Position numbers and translations under genes: made by a program. From NCBI RefSeq assembly GCF_040869045.1, contig NC_090319.1:345568302-345632301 (forward strand): DNA of 64,000 bases, read 5' to 3'. A model generated the notes under the pieces. That model ran no database searches. It was not told the origin of the DNA and saw only the letters and a program-made list of their open reading frames with translations. Below are positions 10,501 through 22,500 of this stretch, in pieces. Origin of the DNA: Eurosta solidaginis (taxonomy: Eukaryota > Arthropoda > Insecta > Diptera > Tephritidae). Numbering within the stretch: the stretch's first letter is position 1; every line of letters starts with the position of its first letter.

Positions 10501-13500
10501 AATGGGTGATTTTATGCAGAAATTTTGGTCCCAAAATAAAGGCAAGTACAATCCTAGTTTTTTTTGTTTTTTGTATGAAAAAATATATTTTTGCAATTAC
10601 TTTGAAATTTTTTATTATTTAAAAGCAATCAACAAATGCCCCCTTTTCATGCATCAAATCGGCTCACCTCCGGATCTTTTTCAGTATTATTTCGGGACTA
10701 TTTTGAAAATATTTCGGGACACTATTGAAAGTATCTTCGGGCCTTTTCGAACCATGTTGGGAATGTATTTTGCTTTTTCGTAACAAGTCATGCCAGCTAT
10801 CTGTGTTTGGCGGTAACATTCAAGTCATCTATTGATTTACTCTTTACATAATGTTGTACCTACTTTGCAGGTTTACAGTTTAATATTTACTTTTAATATT
10901 TGACTTTTATATATATATTTTTCTGTTGGTGAGCTCTAGGCCTCTTTTAAATAAAACAACTCGGTTTGTTGCTTGTATGTTGTTATGGTCTGCTGCTACG
11001 GTCTACGGCTACGATCCACTTGGGAGCGTGTTCACGCGAACACACCTAGCGATGTGGCGAAAGTTGCGATAAAAAAGATATCGAAAAAAAACAAGAAAAA
11101 GACAGACCGGCCATGACTACGAAAAAAAATCGGCCTTTTGGAAGATTGAGTTTCCGCCGTATACACCTAAGGAAAGAAAAAATTTGGTAAGGGAAACTAA
11201 ATCAAGAAAAATCGCCGACCATCAACCATCAACCATTAGGCATGTTCAAGTGGCAACTGAGGACACTACCACCGGCGTAAAGGCCGGCACGAAGTTTTAT
11301 CGCCACCTGGGTCTTTTGTTCACCTCGGACCACCGCGCCAACCACCACCAACGGTGCCTACTATTACCACGGGCATCACCATCGGTAGTACCTCCCCCAA
11401 CTCCTTCATAAGCGCAACCACGAGCGCAACAACCATCAGACGTACCGCCACACCAGTTGCAACGCACGTAGCGGGGCCACGTACATAGGCTTGAGGCCAT
11501 TAAGGTTAACACCAACAACAGGCGGTTCCACCGACCCCAAGACTAGCGCACCTTTATTAACTGCGCTCATACCGGCAATAATACCAGCCGCATCCTTACT
11601 AGCGCGCTCATACCGGCAATAACACTACTAGCGCATCTTTATTAACTGCGTCCATACCGGCACTAACACTACTAGCGCAACCCTTACCAACTACGACCAG
11701 ATTGGGCTACAATAAACCTGCTACAATGACAATCACAGGACAGCGAATATAGGCCTGCGGGCATTCCAATTGCGACAACGAACATCAGCGGTTAAAGCGG
11801 TGAGTTCGTTCCACTACTGAACTAAAATTATGTATTTGTAGCCTTAACCTTTTTTTTAAATTATTTTTTTGACTCCGCAACATTATATAATGTTAATGTA
11901 GCCACAACTAAATTAAAAGTGAATTGTTTATATAAAACACAAAGACCAATGTGCTAACCCCAGCGGGTTAGGGGATCAGAATATACCCGCGGTAGGTATG
12001 CCTGTCGTAAGAGGCGACTAAAATACCAGATTCAAGGGGCTGTGTAGCGCAACCTTTCAGGTTGCCAGCGCAATATATAGCTTCTCCAAACCCAATTGTC
12101 AACCTCACCTATCCGCGGCGAATCCTGTTTCACTAACAGACGAGGCTCTGGCGACCCCAAGCTCCTCATGGAACTTGGGGGTAGGGAGGGAGGGAATGGC
12201 CTGAAGGTTTAATGTGGCCACATAAATCGTTCCCGAGATGGTCGGGCTAGCACCTTAATGGTGCTATGGTACCGGAGCGTACCGGATTTGTATCCGGCAA
12301 AGGACCATCACATCGATAACACTCCCCAAAGCCTTCGGGGAGCAACCTTATCGCTACAACAACAACAACAACAACAACCAATGTGCTAAATACCTTTGCA
12401 CTGTAAATAGGATTGCAATTTGGTAGAAAAATGGAAAAATGAATTCTCTGTAGTTAAAAGCACTAATATTAAAAAAGCATAAAAACAACTCAAGATTGAT
12501 AGTAATGTAAAGTTTATGTCCTATAACTAAAAACCACGAAGATCAATTTAACGTAACTATTTAGTGTTGCAAAAAAAAAGGGTATAAAGCTAATTAAAAG
12601 AAAAAAAAAACCATATTCGAGTATATATCTATGTAATGTTTAAGTCATAGTAAATTGCCTTTTTTCTACAAGAAAAAAATTTTAACCAACAAAAAAAACA
12701 AAGCATATTTTAATGGTCATGGGTGTGCAATTTATACTGCCTGTGAAACAAAGAAAAGGTGTTTCAGGTATTAAAATCTGCTTTGCGTTGTGGTAAAATT
12801 TTACTAATACATTTTTTTTATTGATGCCATCGTGGCGAATATGATTTTGGAGTGAGCAAAAGTGTTGATATTGTTTCGGTAAGGAATAAAGTTTTATTGG
12901 TGATTCAAGCTCAGTTGCATTATCAGTAAAATGCATTAACTCTATATTAAGAGACGCAAATAACAAGTAATGCGGGTTGGCTTGCGTTAGCAAAACAAAA
13001 CTTTTTGTTGTATACATTTTTTTTTGGGTGACTGAGTCGAACTGAACCCGAAACAATACCAACCCTAACACTTACTTGTAAAACAGTTTACGTTTCACTT
13101 GAACAAGTAAAACGATTTCAGTAATTGTACTATAAGTTTAAAAGGTTCATGTTTTACCTGAACAGGTGAATGACTTCGGTAATTCTTCCATGAATCTAAA
13201 AGCTTACGTTTTGCTTGAGCTTGTGAAACAATATTTTTTGAGGGGTAGGATTTACCCCAAGTTTAGTCCTAGTTGCGTTTATGACTAATTTCTCAGCGCA
13301 TAGTACATATTACTGTCATTATACTATGTGTAATACCGAATTGATGTTTAGTTAAACTCAAAGTAATTTTAATACAACAACTATTAATTTTGTAAGGGGC
13401 CCCAATTAGCAGAAGTTGTATCCAAACTGTACAGCCCTAAGATAGATTTGTAAAAAAAAAAAGGAGAAAAAAGGGCATTTGACCAAAGTTCTACAAAAAA

Positions 13501-16500
13501 AAAGATTTTCTTTCATTACATATATAGTATATTTTTATTTTAGTACATATATAGCCTTTTTGATTGCTATAACATTTTTTCGAAAAAATTTGTTTATAAG
13601 CTTAAATAGGTTCCAAAACCCTTGTAGTAGGAAGTAAGAGAAAACAAAAGAGAAATCTATGTTAGTAGTAATAATGAGCATTGAATAAATTTGTTGACAA
13701 TATGGGAATGCTGACTTCCTTACTTGTTTAGAAGGCACTTAGGGCACACAGGTAAGGGGCCACCGAAATACAGGTGCGTCGGTGGCCATGGTTATTGAGG
13801 GTGGGACAAGCACCGGGCGTCGCAACACCACCCGCGGCGCCCCCTATATATATTCGGCCCTTTATGTTTATTTTCCCTTTGGTTATTTTATTTTAATTTC
13901 AGCAGTTTTTTTTTAGTTTGGTTTTTAGAGTTAGTAACCGGTCATGTCCGGTTCGGTAATTTTTTTTTGCGCCAGTTTTTTTTGAATTTTAGATTTTTGA
14001 ATTTTTTTGAATGTTAACGGTCTGTCCGTGACATCCGGTTCAGCCGGATGTTGTTTTAGTTTGAATTATAAGCGTTTTGAGTCGGTCTCTGCGCTTCTGT
14101 CAGTTTGTTTTGAATTCGACAGCTGCTCGTTTTGATAGGCATGATAGGAACTTTTTTCTGTTTATGGCGCAGGAACAGTAAGGTTGGCAAGGACCCGCCC
14201 CAGCCGACAATGACTAGCCACTGTGCACCAACACATCATGCCGACCGCCTTCCTTACTGATTCCATAGTAAATGCAACTCCATAACAATGTATTTAATTA
14301 TTCGATATTTCGATCTCAATCTGAGATCATCATCAGGAATCTTCCGCTGTGATGCAAAGTCATACAAGCAACAAACCGAGTTGTTTTATTTAAAAGAGGC
14401 CTAGAGCTCACCAACAGAAAAATATATATATTTATTCATTAACGGCCAATAAACAAATTAATTATTTTGGCTTTTATTATATCTAGTCCGTAAGATTTTT
14501 GATCATGGACTGAATTAGCTAAACTAAACTTAACTAAAATTGAGCGATAGTGTGGAAATGGGGTGAAACTGAAATTAGCAAAGAAGGCAAGTACAACAAG
14601 CGAAATGGTTAGGCGACTGTGATTTGCAGCGAGTTGACCGTGGTTCGATCCTCGCGAAAGCCGTTGGAAAAAAATTACGAAATTGCCTGAAGATGATGAA
14701 GTGGCGGTTTTCGAAATGGTACCATCGCAATATGCCAGTAATTCTTTCCTTCTTTTCAGTTTTACCCAATAAAAAAACCAAAAAATAAAATTTAATTACC
14801 GGTGTTAAGCTAATGAATTCTAAAATTGAACATACCATTAAACATTTAAAAGTCAATAACAATCGTTTTTTCCTGGATATTGGGGTGTCAACGATAACGA
14901 ACCGTCTTGTCTGTTTAGCCGATAAAACATCGTAAACAAGCTAATAGCCATCATTCGGCCATAATGATCCGGAGCCAGATAAACAATGTAAATGCAACAA
15001 CAACGATTTGAGCCAGATAAAACCAATGTCTGGTTCAATTTGTGAGCCAGATAATTTGTTAAATTATTGTCTTCAGTTTGGCAACATCGCCTTTAATAAG
15101 CCAATTTTTTTTAATTAAAGATCCAGAGACTCCCGTGAGAATTGAGCGTGATACGGAGCTAGAAAACTCACTGGATGATGACTAATAACTCGTCGATATC
15201 GGTTGTCCCCGAGAATAAACTGTTGTTAACGCTACGATAACAAATCCATAAGACCCCCAGCGGGTTAGGTAGTCAGAATATACCCGCGGTAGGTATGCCT
15301 GTCGTAAGAGGCGACTAAAATACCAGATTCAAGGGGCTGTGTAGCACAACCCTTCAGGTTGCCAGCGCAATATATAGCTTCTCCAAACCCAATTTTCAAC
15401 CTCACCTACTCGCGGCGAATCCTGTTTCACTAACAGACGAAGCTCTGGCGACCCTAAGCTCCTCATAGAACTTGCGGTTGGGGAGGGAGGGGATGGCCTG
15501 AAGGTTTAATGTGGCCACATAAATCCTTCCCGAGATGGTCGGCCTAGCACCTTAATGGTGCTGTGGTACCGGAGCGTACCGGATCTGTATCCGGCAAAGG
15601 ACCATCGCATTGATAACACTCCCCAAAGCCTTCGGGGAGCAACCTTATCGCTCAACAACAACAACAACAACAACAACGCAAGCGACAGACATTTTAACGC
15701 TTCCCAAGGCAGTCGGTTCTATGTACCGGAGCGACTGGGGATTTTTCCCGACCAATGACTGTCATTTCAGTGTACCCCATTTAATTTATTGCGTCCCTCC
15801 CACAAATTGTCATCCTCCCAGCAGCTCCTTGCAGCAGGACTGCTCCATATTCTCTTACTCCGGGAAGGCATCGAATCCAATCCGGGTCCGTCTCCTGACC
15901 CCGGTCCTGAGAAATGGTTTTGCTGCATCTGCCGGAAAAGAATATTTTTAGGACGGTCATACTCTGTTCAGTGTGTCTCGTGTAAGGGATGGTTGCATCG
16001 GACAGGTTGTTCTGGGTTTGATCCCAAAACCCGACGTCCACGTAACTTATAAATCTTTTGTGGCTCCTTGCTGTTCACGCCCAAGGGCGTCCCGTAGTCT
16101 ACGCCTAAGCGCCCCCCACTACCTTCCAGCGGCCCCGCTGCTCAGCAAGCCACAACAAGTACCCGCTGCTGCTCGTGCCCACGGCGCCAACAACTCAAAC
16201 AGCTGCTACCACTCATAACTACTACCTTCGTAGTATAGTCGGTAGCAATGCTGAGCATCAGCCCCTGCCCCGTCTTCTTCCCCCCTCTTTTCCGGCAGCA
16301 ATCGTGTAGGTCAGGGAAACAGACTCTTAGTTCCTACCTCCGTTTGCACCGTTTGCCAGCACAGAATATATATGTTTGCGACATCCGCCCAATGCAGCTC
16401 CTGCCTTGGGTGGTGCCACTTTCCTAGATGTTCTGGTCTCCGCGACGGCAACCCCCCGACGGGTTTCATCGCGCCATGTTGCCAGGTCGCAAACCCAAAT

Positions 16501-19500
16501 CATCCGGGTACCCCAATGCTTGCCCAAGGACGCCCAGTCCCAGGGCCACAACAGCAATTGCGTCCTGGCCTTCCACAACCCAGGCGTAGTCACCCGTCAC
16601 TTACCCCCCGAGTGGCGGCGCCCCCCCCTTATGCACTTCAGAATTCTGCAGTTAAACTGTAATGGACTAACTGGGAAGATTACGGAGATAGTCGATTTCA
16701 TGAAGCGGCACAACATCCGCATTGCTGCGATTCAAGAGACTAAACTCACAGCAAGATCTGCATTGCAAACCTGCCCTGGGTATAATATCCACAGGAAAGA
16801 CCGCGAGAGCGGAAATGGAGGCGGCCTCGCGTTTATCATAAACCACTCTGTGCAATATTATATATTTGATCCTGGCATCGACCGCAGGGACAATGTCTTA
16901 GAACGTCAAGGCCTATCTGTCCGGTCAGGCGATGCAAACCTAGAAATCATCAACATCTACATCCCTACTACCACCTGTTGCTCCAGTGGATACCGCCCTA
17001 ATATCAGAGCCTTACTCACTGGCAACAATCGCATTATCTTAGGCGATTTCAATGCCCATCACGATCTATGGCAGTCAAACTTACGGGCGGACAGTAGGGG
17101 TGAGATGTTGGCCGATCAAATAGAAGAAACGACGTTCTGCACAATAAACGGAGACGCCCCACACGTATGGTAGGAAGCTATCACAGTTCGCCAGATATCT
17201 CAATCGTGAGCGCAGAACTCGTAAACTGCGTCAACTGGCAGCCGATGGTAACATTGGCATCCGACCACCTGCCTATACTTATTTCGCTCGAGCGTACCGC
17301 CGACTTCATCGTCACCGAAAAACGCACTTTCATAAACTTCAAAAAAGGAAAGTGGGAAGAATATAAATCTTTTACAGACAACCTCTTTGCTGCCCTTCCT
17401 ATCCCGACTGATGCCCGCCAAGGGGAGTGTGCCTTCCGTAAGGTCATTGAATCCGCTTCGGCACGTTTCATTCCCGCCGGGAGAATTCCCGAAATCCGGC
17501 CCCACTACCCGGCGGAGGCCGCAAACTTAGCGAGAGAACGTGACCTTATAAGACAGCTTGATCCAGGCGACCCCAAATAAGGGATATAAACCAACGCATC
17601 AGATTGCTTGTGGACGAACACAAGCGGGCGAAATGGGAGGAGCACCTAAGAGGTTGGGTAAACTTTGGTCCACCGTAAAGTCCCTATCGAATCCGACTAA
17701 GCACAAAGACAAAGTTTCCATCGCCTTTGGCGACAAAGTGCTGTTGGATGCGAAAAAATGCGCGAGCGCTTTCTGCCGACAATATATAATGCATTCTACT
17801 GTCGACAAAGATAGACGGAGGGCCAATAGACACGCACATAAACACAAATTCAGCGCGTCACCAATCACCATCACCGCTAAAGAGGTTGAGGACGCCATTG
17901 GTGGCGCTAAACCATCCAAAGCAGTCGGCCCAGACGGCATAGCCATGCCGATGCTTAAAAGCCTAGGGAAAGAGGGTTTCAAATATTTAGCGCATGTCTT
18001 CAACCTGTCTCTTTCCACCTTTGTCATACCCGAGAAATGGAAAATGGCCAAGGTGATCCCGCTACTAAAGCCTGGGAAACCAGCTAACATAGGAGAGTCG
18101 TATCGTCCGATATCTCTCTCCTATCGCCAGTAGCAAAGACCTTGAAGCAATTTGGTCCCTTATTTCCAAGCAAATTTGCAGCTAGCCTCTCATCAGCATG
18201 GCTTCAGAAAACTCCATAGCACTACCACCGCGCTAAATGCCATTAGCACCCAGATAAATTGCGGCTTAAATCAATACCCCCACCATAGAACAGTACTCGT
18301 AGCGCTAGACCTATCAAAAGCTTTTGATACGGTCAACCATGGCTCGTTACTGCAAGACCTGGAAGGGTCTACCCTTCCCCCATGTCTTAAAAGGTGGACC
18401 GCAAATTATCTGGGTGGTCGGCAGGCATCGGTGCAATTTAGAAACGAAACATCAAAACCAAGGAGAATTAAACAAGGGGTGCCACAGGGTGGTGTCCTAT
18501 CCCCACTTTTGTTTAATTTCTACATATCTAAGCTACCTTCACCACCGGAAGGAGTCACAATCGTTTCCTACGCCGATGACTACACAATAATGGCCACAGG
18601 CCCAGGCCCAACGATCGATGAGCTATGCAATGAAATAAACGGCTACCTCCCTGATCTCTCCAGTTTTTTCGCCTGGCGGAACCTGGCATTATCACCGCCT
18701 AAATCTTCCGCGACCTTATTTACAACATGGACGCCCCAAATGTCGACAATTTTGAACATCCACGTCGATGGCACTACGCTACCGACTGTCCTACACCCCA
18801 AAATCTTGGGTGTGACGTTTGATCAGGATCTACATTTTGGTGAGCACGCAGCCGCAATTGTTCCGAGAATTCAGAGCCGTAACAAAATCCTCAAATCCCT
18901 CCCTGGCAGTACCTTGGGAAAAGATAAAGAAACGCTCATGACTACAAAAAGCAATTAGCCAGCCGATTACGTGCTACGCGTCACCCATATGGGCGCCAAG
19001 CCTAAAAATTACCCACTGGAAAAAGCTACAAGCCTGGCAAAATACTGCTCTCAGAATTGCCACGGGCTGCCTTCTTATGTCCCCCGAACACCATCTGCAT
19101 AATTAGGAGAGAATACTCCCCATCAGGGAGAGAAATGAGATGCTGACCAAACAGTTCCTGTTGAATACCCAGAAACCTGAGCATCCCAACAGACATCTGA
19201 TTGATGAACCAGCACCGCCTAGGGCTTAAGGAGTCATCTCCGTAAGCATTTTGAGGAAATACGGGAACCCAGCCGTATGAAGCGAAAAAACACAAGCAGG
19301 TCCTTGGTGAACTCCATAAACAGGCGTCGGACCTTTATGCCGGGAATTGCCCGGTGAATCCAGTACTCAAAGAAAAGATTCCAAAACTCGCGGAGGGCGA
19401 ACGCATACTCCCCAGGGAAACGCGTGTCACTCTTGCTAAACTTCGTTCTGGATACTGTAACAGGTTAAACTCTTACCTATCCAGAATCAACCCCGACACA

Positions 19501-22500
19501 CAAAATGTATGCCCCGCTTGCAATGTGTCCCCACATGACACCAACCATCTCTTTAATTGTAATGTGGAACAAACGCCTCAAACACCACTTTCCTTATGGT
19601 CCACCCCTGTTGAAACAGCAAGTTTCCTTGGACTCCCGTTAGAGGATATTGATGACAATTTGTGATCGGTCGCGGCTGTTAGGTGGGGCGAAGCATTGCT
19701 ACAACAACAACAGAAATTTAACATATTGATATCGATTTTCAGTCAAAAAAGTATTAAAGAAGTTCCAAAATGATTCCAAATAACTCAAAACATAATCCCG
19801 AAAAAGTCCCAAAGTATTCGCGAAATGGGACTGACATAAGGTTTGCTGTCTCCGAAATATAATAACAAAAATCCCCGGTTCTCAAATAGTTTTTAAATAT
19901 TTTGAAGTTGAACAAATATAATAAAAATGCCCGTAGTAAATCCTAAAAGGCACCGAAAATAATCCGGAAAAAGCCCTGAAGTTTGCACGAGAATCGAGAA
20001 GATCCATAAATACGTCGAAAGCTTTTTGACAATTGACGTCAAATATTCACAAAATTCTGAAGTAATAGTCTCTCATCTTTTTAGAGACTGACCTAAAAAT
20101 GACCTAGAAGGCTCAACGTGAACATACCAAGTCGTTCTCTAGATGGTCGGGTTGTACCTTAATGGTACCAGTTATCGGTAGGTGCAGGACTTATATCCGG
20201 CAAAGGGCCATCAACATGAAACCACTACCCAATACCTTCTGGGACTGTATTTATCGATAAAACCACAACAACATCAAAACTTAAAAATTTACCATCAAAG
20301 TAAATCCCAAAAGGCACCGAAAATAATCCGGAAAAGGTCCTGAAGTTTGCACGAGAATCGAGAAGATCCATAAATACGTCGAACGCTTTTTGACAATTGA
20401 CGTCAAATATTCACAAAATTCTGAGGTAATTGTCTCTCATCTTTTTAGAGACTGTCCTAAAAATGACCTGGGAGGCTCAACGTGAACATACCAAGTCGTT
20501 CTCTAGATGGTCGGGTTGTACCTTAATGGTACCAGTTACCAGTAGGTGCAGGATTTATATCCGGCAAAGGGCCATCAACATCGAAACCAATACCTTCTGG
20601 GACTGTATTTATCGTTAAAGCCACAACAACAGCATCAAAACTTAAAAATTTACCATCAAAGTAAATCCCAAAAGGCACCGAAAATAATCCGGAAAAGGTC
20701 CTGAAGTTTTCACGAGAATCGAGAAGATCCATAAATACGTCGAAAGCTTTTTGACAGTTGAAGTCAAATATTCACAAAATTCTCTATCTTTTTAGAGACT
20801 GTCCAAAAATGACCTGGGAGGCTCAACGTGAATATACCAAGTCGTTCTCTAGATGGTCGGGCTAGTACCCTAATGGTACCAGTTACCGGAAGGTGCAGGA
20901 CTTATATCCACAAAGGGCCATCAACACCGAAACCAGTACCCAATACCTTCTGGGAATGTCTTTATCGTCAAGACCACAACAACATCAAAATTTAAAAATT
21001 TACCTTCAAATCTCGCATAGCCAATATCTTCTCCACGAAAACTTTTTACATATTTTACTCCATAAACAATAATTGGTCTACGCAGTATATGAGCCAAAGC
21101 AAATATGTGCAGCTGTTCCAATGAAGAACCCGGTTGGCTAGCTAAGGAAAGCAAATTACTCCAATCATCTTGCCATTGAGCATCTTCCAATGTAAATTGT
21201 AACATTGATGCTTGCCACTTTTCATATTCTTTCCAACGTGTATAAAAACTAAAAATACAAAAAAAAGGAAAAATCACAGTATGGGTATGATTGCGATACC
21301 TGATACTAAATAAATATTTACATTGGACCACATTGATGTAACGTATCTGCCAAGGCGCGTCTTAGTGTATTATCCCGATCGAACACACCCCAAGTTGCTT
21401 GCATTGCTGAATCTAAGAGACAATCACCTGCGCTACGATTCCATAAGACTAAGAGGCGGGAGCCTAAACGTGCTGTTATCTCTAGTGACCAGTTTAGAGC
21501 AGGTGGAGAATTTTCTAATTGTTTCTGCGCATCACGATCCAAAAGTTCATCATACAGTTGCTCTTGAATTTGGATTGGCAATTCTTCTATTTCAACTGGC
21601 AAAGCGAATGTGGCATGCTCTTGTACATATAAGCAATTGAATGCAGTTTTACGCATACGCAACGTATTAGCAAAGTGCCTACGTATATCAGCAGCTAAAT
21701 CTGGTGCAACATAGGACGGGACGCGCTTAATCCCCGGACCAGATCCCGATATCTGTGCTAACAACATAGGTAACATCTCCTCACGATGAAAACGTATCGC
21801 CAAATGAATGAGGGTGTGTCCAACATCAAAAGCTGAGTTGCGATTAAGTATAGCAATTTCAGTAGCAGTTAAAGCGCGTGCAGGATTACCACCACACGAC
21901 AAATATGCCTCCACAGCGCTGTAGTTATTTTCCACAACACCTTTGAAGAATGAAATATTCAAATCCATGCTTAAGAAATATGAAAAAAGGAATTAAATTG
22001 GTTTTTATTACCCAGGCAAGCATTTAACCATTGCCAATCAACCTGTTGCCTTATTTGTCGTTGGCGCCGCTCTTGACGCTCTTGCATTGTATCACAGTTG
22101 TTTATAGTCTCAGAAGATCCTACGGGAAGTAAATCAATGTGTACGAAGATAGTTTTAAAATACGTGTACAATAAGGAGATGAGTGTTTTACTAACCTAGT
22201 TGGTATATATGTTTCTTGTTGAATGAATTATTCGTTGAAACTGTTATATCATGATTCTCATCCTTAGCGCTAGGCGATTTGTTGCAAACCGAAGCTGAAG
22301 TGGTGGTGTTGATGGTGTTATTATCTCCCAATGACGTAATGCTAGTTGCATTACCATCACGCGGTTCGCCACACATTGAACATTTAAGACTTTTTGGCCA
22401 ATTTTCATAAGTACATGCCTAATGGGGAAGAACGGCCAAAATTTTTATAAATTGGGTTAACAAATGATTACAATCTTGTAACATACATGACAAGCCCATT

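Larger units (their letters stand above)
15676..19712 (+). mobile_element. Decayed APE-type LINE (family L1a), nearly full length
   Basis: The order is: 2A-like motif, PHD-like finger, second PHD-like finger, AP endonuclease, reverse transcriptase, C-terminal CCHC finger, stop at 19665, (CAA)n tail at about 19700. At least five frame breaks separate the readable blocks. It sits in trabid intron 6, antisense to the gene. The clade (Jockey/LOA-like) is a guess from motif style. Confidence 0.85.

Noticed and set aside
11184..11518. Short Pro/Thr/Arg-rich open frames
   Set aside because: Low complexity, overlapping on both strands, no recognised motif.
11958..12376. tRNA-derived SINE head
   Set aside because: No convincing A and B box pair or cloverleaf; only the retroposition hallmarks are supported.
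20921..21331. Open frame extending across trabid exon 6 into both introns
   Set aside because: Both splice junctions are clear, and the extensions translate intron and repeat sequence.
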